64,000 nucleotides of DNA from Vermiculatibacterium agrestimuris (GTDB lineage Bacteria; Bacillota; Clostridia; Oscillospirales; Oscillospiraceae): NCBI RefSeq assembly GCF_943193085.1, contig NZ_CALPCU010000009.1, positions 13,295 to 77,294 of the forward strand. The letters run 5' to 3'. A program made the position numbers and the translations under genes. The notes below the pieces were generated by a model, which saw nothing but the letters and a program-made list of their open reading frames with translations, was not told the DNA's origin and did not search any database. Below, one piece after another: positions 51,295 to 57,841 of this stretch (position 1 is the first letter of the stretch; every line of letters starts with the position of its first letter).

Positions 51295-52066
51295 TTTTCC
51301 CTGCCTCCTCTCCACCCAGGTACTCCCGGACAAAACGCCGGTAATCCACCGCCGCAGCGCTCCGGGGCGAATAGGCTGACACCGTGGTATTGTTGCCGGT
51401 GCTTTCCGGCACCTTGCCGGAATACCGGACATTGGTGGAATACACGTTGATACCGTAGCGCTCCCGCAGGGCCCGCTCATGTCGAATGCTGTGATCCGAC
51501 TTGGCCCACTTGGTCAGCAGCACGCCTCCCACCCGAATGTCTGGGTTCGCTGTCCGGAAGCCCTCTACCTGGGACACCATTTCCATGGCGCCGTCCTCAG
51601 CGTAGCCGCCCAGCTGGGCCGGGATAATGACCTCGTTGGCCGCCAGAAGGCCGGCCACGGTGCCAATGGGTACTCCGGTGGGGCAGTCAATGATGATGAA
51701 GTCATAGGCGTCCGTCTCCATGATGGCGTTCCTCATATCCCGCAGCAGATTATTTCTGACGCCTCCGGACATTTCCAAGGCCCAGAGCGAGCTGTCCCCC
51801 GGGATGATATCCAGTCCCCGGAAGGTGGTCGGGGACACGTACTGCCGCCACATATCCGGCAAATCGGCCCGGAAGAAGTCAGTGAGGGTCAATGCCGGCT
51901 CCTGCTCCCGCACCGGAAGAAGGGACTTGGTGGCATTTGCTTGGCCGTCGGCGTCTACCAAGAGCACCCGCTTATCATGCTCGGTGGCCAGGATGGCGGC
52001 CATATTGATGGCGGTGGTGGTCTTCCCTACCCCGCCCTTAAAGCTGGCGATAGCTATCGTTTTCAT
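51287..52066 (-). CDS. parA: ParA-family partition ATPase
   Basis: The 259-residue protein has the deviant Walker A KGGVGKTT (10-17), Walker A' VLLVDADGQ and Walker B DFIIIDCPTG. It is a ParA/Soj ATPase that moves DNA with ParB. It lies 14 bp after the helicase gene. The presence of parAB suggests the phage can persist as a plasmid or segregate its genome. Confidence 0.92.
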   Translation of the reverse strand: MKTIAIASFKGGVGKTTTAINMAAILATEHDKRVLLVDADGQANATKSLLPVREQEPALTLTDFFRADLPDMWRQYVSPTTFRGLDIIPGDSSLWALEMSGGVRNNLLRDMRNAIMETDAYDFIIIDCPTGVPIGTVAGLLAANEVIIPAQLGGYAEDGAMEMVSQVEGFRTANPDIRVGGVLLTKWAKSDHSIRHERALRERYGINVYSTNVRYSGKVPESTGNNTTVSAYSPRSAAAVDYRRFVREYLGGEEAGKNG

Positions 52067-52080
52067 TTTTCAATTCCTCC

Positions 52081-53409
52081 TCAAAACGGATTATCCGGAT
52101 CGTTGCCATGGAGCTCACTGAGATCCACCTGCTTGTACTCCGATTCTTTTCTTTTGGTTTTGGGCGGTAGATCCTGGTTATAGTGCCGCCGAAAAGTCTG
52201 GGTTGCTCCGTCAAACATCAAATAAAAAAGGCCTATTTCACCCTCTTTGTTCTTTGCCACCTTGAGCACCCTTCGGCTCTTGGGATCCTCCGGCGTTTCC
52301 CTGTAGAGCAAAAGCACCACATCGGCATCCTGCTCCAACTGTCCAGATTCTCGAAGACTGGACATAGACGGCGCCACCCGGCTCTTTCCTTCCTTCTCGG
52401 GCCGGGTGAGTTGACTGAGGCCGACCACAGTGATACCTGTCCGCTGGGCGGATGTGTGCAGGCCTATGCTGATACCCGTGACCTCTTCTGTGCGCCCCCG
52501 GCTACGATTGCCCGGAATCAACTGGATATAGTCGATGTAGATCACGTTATAGCGACGAGACTGGGCATGTGCAAAAATATCCTCGACCGACATCCCTGCC
52601 GCCATGATAAGCTCCAGGTTGTGAGATGCCACCTTGCCAGACGCCTGGGCAATGGTGTCGTAGTCCTCCTGTGTAAGCTCACCCTTTTTGATGCGGCCCA
52701 TCTCAATGAGGGCCACCCGGGCCATCAGCCGGTCAAACAGTGTCCCGTCATCAGTCTCCAACGAGTAAAAGCCGACCCGGTATTTTTCCGACATAGTCCA
52801 AGCGGAGGAGAGCGCCAAGGCCGTCTTACCGTCCGAGGCATATCCACCAATGACTACGAATTTACCTGAGCCAACGTATAGGCTACTGTCCAAGTCCGGA
52901 AGTCCCCAGGGCAGGTATACCGGTTTTTCCCGGTGCCGCTCAATGAACCGGGACAGCCCCTCTTCCATGGTAGTGACCTTCACCCCTGACCGCTCGACCA
53001 GTTGGGCATTGAGCTTGCCGATAACGGTCTGGGCATCCTCTTGATTGCGAACCTCAAGGATCTCATGGCCCAAATCATTGATACGGGAGATCCTGGCTTG
53101 CTCTCGGAGAAGACGAGTATACTCTGCCACGTTGGCAGCTGTCGGCGTCAATTCCACACACTGATGGATCACGTCATACCACTGTGCAGAGGTGTCCTTC
53201 TCCATTTCAGCCAGAACGGTCACCGGATCCACCGCCTGCCCAGACACGAAAAGACGGCGAATGGCCAGGTAGAGTTTGCGGTAAGAATCAGATATAAAAT
53301 CCTCCGGCCGCAGATCTGCCAGCGTCGGGCCAATACACCGCTCGTCAATGAGCATAGATCCAATTACGCTGACCTGATACATGATGGCGTCAGATGCGCT
53401 GTTTACCAT
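52081..53409 (-). CDS. Replicative DNA helicase, DnaB type
   Basis: The 442-residue protein has the DnaB N-terminal domain (~1-110) and a RecA-like C-terminal domain with Walker A GGYASDGKT (188-196), Walker B YNVIYIDYIQLI and the SLRESGQLEQDADVVLLL motif. It drives phage DNA unwinding after loading by the upstream replication protein. Confidence 0.93.
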   Translation of the reverse strand: MVNSASDAIMYQVSVIGSMLIDERCIGPTLADLRPEDFISDSYRKLYLAIRRLFVSGQAVDPVTVLAEMEKDTSAQWYDVIHQCVELTPTAANVAEYTRLLREQARISRINDLGHEILEVRNQEDAQTVIGKLNAQLVERSGVKVTTMEEGLSRFIERHREKPVYLPWGLPDLDSSLYVGSGKFVVIGGYASDGKTALALSSAWTMSEKYRVGFYSLETDDGTLFDRLMARVALIEMGRIKKGELTQEDYDTIAQASGKVASHNLELIMAAGMSVEDIFAHAQSRRYNVIYIDYIQLIPGNRSRGRTEEVTGISIGLHTSAQRTGITVVGLSQLTRPEKEGKSRVAPSMSSLRESGQLEQDADVVLLLYRETPEDPKSRRVLKVAKNKEGEIGLFYLMFDGATQTFRRHYNQDLPPKTKRKESEYKQVDLSELHGNDPDNPF

Positions 53410-54176
53410 ACCGGCACGTACCCCGACTCTCTGACGATCCCGTCATCCGCTCTTTCATCGAACCGTTCTCCACCCATCCGCCTGGAAGGAACATCCTCCC
53501 AGCGGCGGTTATTGAGCCAGGTCGAGGCATAGGGTAGGCCAACTCCCCGTTTCCACTCGTCCGTGGCAAGTTGCCGGAGGAGAGCTTGTCCCATGACACC
53601 GATGAGCGCATCATCCGGTCTGAGTTTGTCCCAAGCCTTGACGGCAGCCTGTCTGCTCTCCCCCCGTACGTTGTGGGAGTAAAAATCCCAGAATGCAGAA
53701 AACCGCTCCGGCTTCCACCGAGGAACAGACTTTACTCGCCGCCCCCCTTTGGGGGGTAGGGGGGTATTGATAATATACTTAGATTGTTCTTCCTTATTGT
53801 TTTCACAATTTTGAGGTGAGGGGTCACCTTCTTTTTGAGGTGAGGTCACCTCATTTTTGAGGTGAGGTCTCCGCACCATCTCCGCTGTATCCCACCCGGC
53901 AAAAATGCGCCGCTCTACCACAGCGTTTGTGGCCTTGTCCCGCTCTACCTCCACCTGTATGTATCCCTTGTCCGCCAGCGTCTTTATCAGCCGCTGCACT
54001 GTAGGCACACTGATAGCGAACAGCCCTGCAAAATACCGATTATTTGCGAAGCAGTAACCCTCACTGTCACATAGAGCGGATATCTCTGCGTAGAGCAGCT
54101 TGGCATTCGGGGGAAGCCCAGCATCATATCGCACCGATGCCGGAAGCACTGCCCAAAAGCCAGGCCGATCAGCCAT
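53403..54176 (-). CDS. Helix-turn-helix replication initiation / helicase-loading protein
   Basis: The 257-residue protein has an N-terminal winged helix (PPNAKLLYAEISALCDSEGY; VSVPTVQRL type recognition helix, here ISVPTVQRLIKTLADKGYI) and a C-terminal DnaD-like region (FWDFYSHNVRGESRQAAVKAW). Its central low-complexity part is encoded by three direct repeats that look like origin iterons, as in phage lambda O. The ATG at 54176 is chosen. It precedes dnaB. Confidence 0.82.
   Translation of the reverse strand: MADRPGFWAVLPASVRYDAGLPPNAKLLYAEISALCDSEGYCFANNRYFAGLFAISVPTVQRLIKTLADKGYIQVEVERDKATNAVVERRIFAGWDTAEMVRRPHLKNEVTSPQKEGDPSPQNCENNKEEQSKYIINTPLPPKGGRRVKSVPRWKPERFSAFWDFYSHNVRGESRQAAVKAWDKLRPDDALIGVMGQALLRQLATDEWKRGVGLPYASTWLNNRRWEDVPSRRMGGERFDERADDGIVRESGYVPVW
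53761..53870. repeat. Iteron cluster, probable phage replication origin
   Basis: Three direct copies of TTTTGAGGTGAG start at 53809, 53833 and 53855 (spacing 24 and 22 bp); each is followed by sequence making a GAGGTGA/TCACCTC palindrome. An AT-rich stretch at 53764-53815 lies beside them. The cluster lies inside the replication gene. Confidence 0.65.
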
Positions 54177-54468
54177 TACCTCCACCCCGCTGTCCTTGTC
54201 CACTCGAGCTCCGACTCAAGTCAACACTGATGGCATCAAAACCTTTTTCTCTCAGTGTTGCCACGCGTGCAGCCGCCAATGCCGCCACCATCGGAGCCGG
54301 CGCCGCCATCTTCTCTCCAATATCATCGATCACAAGACTCAAAGCCCCCATGAGCCATCTGCCAGTCCCATGGATATACACACTGGTAGATAATTTGTCG
54401 GGATTATCCTCACTGCGCAGACACTTCACATGGATCTCCGCCAGAAAATTAGGATCTTTTTCTTTCAT
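54169..54468 (-). CDS. Hypothetical phage early protein
   Basis: The 99-residue protein starts at the ATG at 54468 after GGAGGAATAAAT. A central helical segment (SLVIDDIGEKMAAPAPMVAALAA) and a Gly/Gln/Ser-rich tail are visible. No family is recognised. Confidence 0.65.
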   Translation of the reverse strand: MKEKDPNFLAEIHVKCLRSEDNPDKLSTSVYIHGTGRWLMGALSLVIDDIGEKMAAPAPMVAALAAARVATLREKGFDAISVDLSRSSSGQGQRGGGNG

Positions 54469-54470
54469 AT

Positions 54471-54740
54471 TTATTCCTCCACCGGGGCGTATGGTACCCC
54501 GCAAATTGCGCACAGTTCTTTGCCCGTAAATTTGAGCTTCTGGGCCGTATCGGCGGCCAGTTCAAACCCATAGGCACGATATGGATCCTTTTTCCGCTTC
54601 GAATACGTGACATAGGAAAGTCCCAGTCGGTCAGCGACGTCCCGATCCTTCGGGAGATCCTGATCCACCCGTGCTCTCGCAATAGCGTGCTGCAGGGCTC
54701 GTTCCCTGCGTTGCCGCTCAGTCGGCAGCGGTCGCGGCAT
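54471..54740 (-). CDS. Small phage DNA-binding protein (putative)
   Basis: The 89-residue basic protein has a helix-turn-helix-like segment (DVADRLGLSYVTYSKRKKD) and a C-terminal Cys pair (CAICGVPYAP). The ATG at 54740 is preceded by GGAGGG. It may act in early regulation or replication. Confidence 0.65.
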   Translation of the reverse strand: MPRPLPTERQRRERALQHAIARARVDQDLPKDRDVADRLGLSYVTYSKRKKDPYRAYGFELAADTAQKLKFTGKELCAICGVPYAPVEE

Positions 54741-54765
54741 ATAATACCCTCCTCTCACGGCGCTC

Positions 54766-54794
54766 TTGACGGTGCCGTCTCAGTCTGCTAAAAT
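54766..54794 (+). promoter_or_regulatory. Promoter of a candidate small RNA
   Basis: TTGACG (54766-54771) and TAAAAT (54789-54794) are 17 bp apart on the plus strand. Confidence 0.6.
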
Positions 54795-54800
54795 GAGGGC

Positions 54801-54870
54801 GGATTAGTTTGCCACACTTATCCACCCCATGCCCTGCCTGGTGTTGCCGCACTGGACAGGGCGCTTTTTT
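54801..54870 (+). ncRNA. Candidate small RNA of about 70 nt
   Basis: It would start after the promoter at 54766-54794 and end at the terminator hairpin at 54831-54862, which is followed by CTTTTTT. No ORF lies in it. It runs against the minus-strand early operon and contains a TTATCCACC, one mismatch from a DnaA box. The RNA may be antisense or a leader of the following small gene. Confidence 0.45.
54831..54870 (+). terminator. Plus-strand terminator
   Basis: The stem GCCCTG/CAGGGC with inner pairs is followed by GCTTTTTT. Confidence 0.7.
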
Positions 54871-54928
54871 GCCTTGCCCCCTCCCCACCCCTGTGGTAGA
54901 ATGTGGGCGAAGAAAGGGGGTGTAAATT

Positions 54929-55111
54929 ATGACCAAGGCAGAATTGGAACACAAACTGGATGAAGCCCTACAGAGCTTTTCGGCTGAAATCAATTTCCTT
55001 GATGATTACAGCAAAGTCCCAGCATCCGAAGGTCAACTCAAAGATTCAATGAAGCAAGTCTTTTATGCGTTAGATTCTTTCAAAGATGCCATATTAAGCT
55101 ACATAGATTGA
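54929..55111 (+). CDS. Small acidic plus-strand phage protein
   Basis: The 60-residue helical protein (MTKAELEHKLDEALQSF...) has a strong AAAGGGGG RBS and its own terminator. It is antisense to the early operon, so it is probably expressed in lysogeny or as a control unit. A TAGAAT box lies at 54898-54903. No family is recognised. Confidence 0.7.
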   Translation: MTKAELEHKLDEALQSFSAEINFLDDYSKVPASEGQLKDSMKQVFYALDSFKDAILSYID

Positions 55112-55115
55112 TCCA

Positions 55116-55151
55116 AACCGTGGAGGAGGCCTCACTCCTCCGCGGTTTTTT
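55116..55151 (+). terminator. Terminator after the small plus-strand gene
   Basis: The stem AACCG...GGAGGAG / CTCCTCC...CGGTT is followed by TTTTTTG. Confidence 0.8.
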
Positions 55152-55305
55152 GTGCTCCAGCTTCTTTGATTCCTTCTATGAGCTTTCTGGCCGCTGCAGA
55201 GGTTGCATCTGCCTTTTCAGCCACATCTGCCAATTGTGCCAAAAGCTCATCTTGATTTGCTGATAACCGAATGATAACCTCTCGACTACCATATCCCATT
55301 TTCAT
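55132..55305 (-). CDS. Small helical phage early protein
   Basis: The 57-residue protein is a single predicted helix or coiled coil (ANQDELLAQLADVAEKADATSA). The ATG at 55305 follows AAGGAGGTGAGAGGG. It is the second gene of the early minus-strand operon, after the Cro-like gene. Function is unknown. Confidence 0.65.
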   Translation of the reverse strand: MKMGYGSREVIIRLSANQDELLAQLADVAEKADATSAAARKLIEGIKEAGAQKTAEE

Positions 55306-55341
55306 CCCTCTCACCTCCTTTCGGCACTGACATCCCGGGCC

Positions 55342-55542
55342 TCATGCACTTGTGGCTTGATCCTCGAAAAACCTGGTCCACTCAAATCCCAGCACCCCTG
55401 CGATCCGCTTGGCCACATCAACAGAAGGACGCCGGTCTCCGGCTTCGATAAAACTGTAATGCTGTTGAGTAATCCCAGCCTCCTTTCCCACTGCATCACA
55501 TGTCAGTCCCTTTTCTGTTCGCAGTTTTTTCAACCAGTCCAT
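55342..55542 (-). CDS. XRE-family regulator, Cro-like
   Basis: The 66-residue protein is essentially one helix-turn-helix domain (LRTEKGLTCDAVGKEAGITQ ... SFIEAGDRRPS). The ATG at 55542 follows GGGGGGAGGTGATTGT. Its direction, into the replication and structural genes, suggests the lytic Cro role. It is divergent from the CI-like gene with shared operators. Confidence 0.85.
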   Translation of the reverse strand: MDWLKKLRTEKGLTCDAVGKEAGITQQHYSFIEAGDRRPSVDVAKRIAGVLGFEWTRFFEDQATSA

Positions 55543-55563
55543 ACAATCACCTCCCCCCAAGTC

Positions 55564-55578
55564 ACAACTTGCAGTTGT
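55564..55578. promoter_or_regulatory. Operator palindrome O1 of the lysogeny switch
   Basis: ACAACT-TGC-AGTTGT, downstream of the Cro-like promoter's -10 box. Confidence 0.7.
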
Positions 55579-55588
55579 TCTTTTAATC

Positions 55589-55617
55589 AAAATACCACAC
55601 CTTTCGGTTGTTGTCAA
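55589..55617 (-). promoter_or_regulatory. Promoter of the Cro-like gene / early lytic operon
   Basis: TTGACA (55612-55617) and TATTTT (55589-55594) are 17 bp apart on the minus strand. Confidence 0.7.
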
Positions 55618-55647
55618 TACGGTTTCACAACTTTTCTTCGTAACCTC

Positions 55648-55676
55648 TTTACACAACTGCCAGTTGTATCTATAAT
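55648..55676 (+). promoter_or_regulatory. Promoter of the CI-like gene with operator O2
   Basis: TTTACA (55648-55653) and TATAAT (55671-55676) are 17 bp apart. The spacer contains the palindrome ACAACT-GCC-AGTTGT (55653-55667), so binding there would block this promoter. Confidence 0.75.
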
Positions 55677-55700
55677 GTTGTTTGTCAGGAGGTATCAGTT

Positions 55701-56030
55701 ATGCTCCAAAACCGAATTAAGGAACTTCGTATCTCTTCAAAAATGTCCCAGGCTGATTTAGCAAAAAAGCTCAACCTCACTCAGCAAGCTATCGGGAAAT
55801 GGGAAAAAGGATTATCTGAGCCTGATTCTTCCTGCATTGTTTCAATGGCAAACTTATTTTCTGTCACAACTGATTATCTCCTTGAGTGCGAAAAAGAGCC
55901 CACCGTCAAAGACGATGGGCTCACTGAAATGGAACGCCTATTCTTGTCCCTCTCCCCTGCTCGCAGAAAAGAAGTCCTCCATTTTATGGAGTATCTGGCC
56001 TCTCAAGCATCAGATCAGCAACCATCTTGA
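55701..56030 (+). CDS. XRE-family repressor, CI-like
   Basis: The 109-residue protein has an N-terminal helix-turn-helix (MSQADLAKKLNLTQQAIGKWEKGLSEP in style; quoted in part: KLNLTQQAIGKWEKG) and a short C-terminal part without a protease domain. It is transcribed away from the lytic genes and faces the Cro-like gene across two matching operators. It likely maintains lysogeny; the lack of a peptidase domain means induction is not by self-cleavage. Confidence 0.85.
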   Translation: MLQNRIKELRISSKMSQADLAKKLNLTQQAIGKWEKGLSEPDSSCIVSMANLFSVTTDYLLECEKEPTVKDDGLTEMERLFLSLSPARRKEVLHFMEYLASQASDQQPS

Positions 56031-56157
56031 TCTGCGCCGGTGATAGTCGCTTCATCAACGCCCGAAATCTCTCCAGATCCTCCCTGTCTCCTTCGCTCAT
56101 ATGTATGGCCTGCACTTCCGGGGTTCCGCTCTTTTTGAATTTTATCGTCTGATCCAT
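55984..56157 (-). CDS. Small phage protein convergent with the CI-like gene
   Basis: The 57-residue protein begins MDQTIKFKKSGTPEVQ and ends in a helix (FRALMKRLSPAQIKMVADLM). Its 3' end overlaps the CI-like gene's 3' end by 47 bp. It follows the third XRE gene by 92 bp. Function is unknown. Confidence 0.6.
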   Translation of the reverse strand: MDQTIKFKKSGTPEVQAIHMSEGDREDLERFRALMKRLSPAQIKMVADLMLERPDTP

Positions 56158-56249
56158 TTTCCCCGGCCCCTTTCTCCATGTAGCTTTATTTGGCTGTGGA
56201 ACGTTCGTTCTATGGTTATTATAGTCCAAACGTTCCACCCCGTCAATCG

Positions 56250-56465
56250 CTATATAGGGTAGGCACTTCCGTCGCCCGGTACAACAAACAGTGCCTCTAC
56301 CGGAAGGGCAAGCGCCCGGGCGATCTGAATGGCCACGTCCACTCTGGGAATGTGACGCCCGGTCTCTATATCGCTGACGGTATGTTGCCCCACCCCGGCC
56401 ATCGTGGCCAGCTCTGCTTGGGACAAGCCCAGCGCCTCCCGGCGCTCGCGTACTCGAATTACCAT
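56250..56465 (-). CDS. XRE-family helix-turn-helix protein
   Basis: The 71-residue protein is a compact HTH_XRE domain (RREALGLSQAELATMAGVGQ ... SDIETGRHIPR). The ATG at 56465 follows GGAGTGCAGAGA. It is a third regulator in the switch region. A 22-bp palindrome about 75 bp upstream may be its operator. Confidence 0.82.
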   Translation of the reverse strand: MVIRVRERREALGLSQAELATMAGVGQHTVSDIETGRHIPRVDVAIQIARALALPVEALFVVPGDGSAYPI

Positions 56466-56537
56466 TCTCTGCACTCCGCATCCACAATGTAATCTACTCA
56501 GGGCACAATTTTACACGAATTTTGTCGCAAAACGCCT

Positions 56538-56559
56538 TTTTAGCGAATAGTCGCTAAAA
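56538..56559. promoter_or_regulatory. 22-bp palindromic operator
   Basis: TTTTAGCGA-ATAG-TCGCTAAAA has perfect 9-bp arms. It lies between the third XRE gene (minus) and the HsdR-like gene (plus), so it could control both. A half-like TTTTGTCGCAAAA lies just upstream at 56519-56531. Confidence 0.6.
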
Positions 56560-56636
56560 TTCCTTGAGATTCAAGGGCTTGGTGCAGATAGCTTTTGTGA
56601 AAACCCGCTCGGTATGAGCGGCAAAAAATCCCGGTG

Positions 56637-56661
56637 CCCGAATCGAACACCGGGAAGAGAG
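56637..56661. repeat. T-arm-like hairpin in the leader of the HsdR-like gene
   Basis: Perfect 7-bp arms CCCGGTG / CACCGGG enclose an 11-nt loop CCCGAATCGAA. The sequence looks like a tRNA T-arm. On the minus strand it is followed by ATTTTTTG and would work as a terminator. Confidence 0.5.
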
Positions 56662-56674
56662 AGGAGAACGGACT

Positions 56675-57463
56675 ATGGTAACTATTCCCGCAAAGGTAAA
56701 GGAGCGTCTGATCGCCGGCGCAAAGAGATTTCAGCCCATCATCAAGAAAGCCAGGGATAAGGACATCAACGAGAGTGATACCGTAACGATCATCTCCGAC
56801 ATCCTCTCAGATGTTTTTGGCTATGATAAGTACACTGAGATTACCTCTGAGTACGCCATCAAAAAGACCTATTGCGACTTGGCTATCAAAATTGACGGCG
56901 TGCCCAAGCTTCTTATTGAGGCCAAAGCTGCCGGCCTTGATCTGAAGGATCAGCACATCAAGCAAGCCGTTGACTACGGCTCCAACTCTGGAATAGAGTG
57001 GGTCGTGCTGACCAACGGTGTCAACTGGAAGGTCTATAATATCATCTTTGGAAAACCCGTCTCTGCCGAGTTGGTTTATGATTTTGATTTCTCCACTCTC
57101 AATCCCAAAAAGCAGAACGAGCTGGAGATGCTCTACTATCTTTCCCGGGAGGCCATGACCAAGGGTAACAAGACCTACCTGGACGAGTACCACACCCAGC
57201 AGCAGCTTGTCAATAAGGTCACGATAGCCCAGATCCTTCTCTCTGAGCCGGCCTTGGATATGGTACGGCGGACGATCCGCAAGATGTCTCCTGACGCCAA
57301 GGTCTCCAATGATGAGATCAGCAGCATCATTGCCGAGGAGATCATCAAGCGGGACGTGCTGGATGATGAGCGTGCCGCAGACGCCAAGAAAAAGGTAGCC
57401 AAAGCGCTTAAACCGGCGGCAAAGTCGGAGAAACCAGCAAAGAGCAACACTCCGACCGAATGA
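56675..57463 (+). CDS. HsdR N-terminal-type nuclease protein (putative defence gene)
   Basis: The 262-residue protein has the nuclease domain of type I restriction HsdR: YCDLAIKIDGVPKLLIEAKAA supplies Asp and ExK active residues (quoted in part: DLAIKIDGVPKLLIEAKAA), preceded by TIISDILSDVFGYDK. No helicase or specificity subunit follows. The C-terminal part is helical and Lys/Ala-rich. Standing alone near the integrase, it may be a lysogen-expressed anti-phage factor. Its start follows GAGAGGAGAACGGACT. Confidence 0.78.
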   Translation: MVTIPAKVKERLIAGAKRFQPIIKKARDKDINESDTVTIISDILSDVFGYDKYTEITSEYAIKKTYCDLAIKIDGVPKLLIEAKAAGLDLKDQHIKQAVDYGSNSGIEWVVLTNGVNWKVYNIIFGKPVSAELVYDFDFSTLNPKKQNELEMLYYLSREAMTKGNKTYLDEYHTQQQLVNKVTIAQILLSEPALDMVRRTIRKMSPDAKVSNDEISSIIAEEIIKRDVLDDERAADAKKKVAKALKPAAKSEKPAKSNTPTE

Positions 57464-57485
57464 CGCTGGTGTACGAGTAGGACAC

Positions 57486-57511
57486 AAAAACCCCCGGCAC
57501 CAGGCCGGGGG
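57486..57511 (-). terminator. Terminator of the toxin mRNA
   Basis: The 8-bp stem CCCCCGGC / GCCGGGGG is followed by TTTTTG on the minus strand. Confidence 0.65.
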
Positions 57512-57512
57512 C

Positions 57513-57541
57513 TTGACAATCGCATAAAAGGCGGTTATACT
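57513..57541 (+). promoter_or_regulatory. Promoter of the antisense RNA
   Basis: TTGACA (57513-57518) and TATACT (57536-57541) are 17 bp apart on the plus strand. Confidence 0.8.
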
Positions 57542-57547
57542 GAAAAT

Positions 57548-57639
57548 ATAGAGAGGGCGCTGCTGATCGCCTCAGTCAGCCCTCACATACTTGCGTGACC
57601 GCCGTACTTGTCAGGGTGCCGGCGGTCACTTCTTTTTTA
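57548..57639 (+). ncRNA. Antisense RNA, probable type I antitoxin (RatA-like)
   Basis: It would start just after the promoter at 57513-57541 and end at the 10-bp hairpin GTGACCGCCG / CGGCGGTCAC (57595-57629) followed by TTCTTTTTT. It is about 92 nt and complementary to the 3' part of the toxin mRNA, including its last codons. This is the arrangement of txpA/ratA in Bacillus. Confidence 0.75.
57595..57638 (+). terminator. Terminator of the antisense RNA
   Basis: Perfect 10-bp stem with a 15-nt loop and a T-run that reaches into the toxin gene's last codons on the other strand. Confidence 0.8.
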
Positions 57640-57709
57640 TGCCCATAAACAGGGCTACGATCCCAAGGATGACCATGGAGTACGCAAAGAGCGCCTCATA
57701 AGTAACCAT
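57626..57709 (-). CDS. Putative holin-like type I toxin (27 aa)
   Basis: This small gene was read by hand. The ATG at 57709 follows AAAGGGGGGCTGTCCT. The 27-residue peptide starts MVTYEALFAYS, is hydrophobic throughout its middle (MVILGIVALFMGI) and ends in Lys-Lys-Lys. The MxTYEAL start, single membrane helix and basic end are typical of the putative holin-like toxins (TxpA-related). Antisense RNA covers its 3' end. It would stabilise the prophage. Confidence 0.78.
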   Translation of the reverse strand: MVTYEALFAYSMVILGIVALFMGIKKK

Positions 57710-57793
57710 AGGACAGCCCCCCTTTCCGGGGGCGAAAAAGAAGCTGCCCCCTTCTCAGAGGGCTGACCGCCACGATTCAGCAGCGCCATGGAT

Positions 57794-57822
57794 AGGATAT
57801 CATAATCCGACACAAATTGCAA
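57794..57822 (-). promoter_or_regulatory. Promoter of the toxin gene
   Basis: TTGCAA (57817-57822) and TATCCT (57794-57799) are 17 bp apart on the minus strand. It overlaps the start region of the integrase gene, in the opposite direction. Confidence 0.6.
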
Positions 57823-57841
57823 GCGAGGAGGTGCCCACGCC

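Noticed and set aside
53735..53870. CRISPR array suspected from the three repeats
   Set aside because: Repeats are only about 12 bp with 10-12 bp gaps and lie in a coding gene; they fit iterons, not CRISPR.
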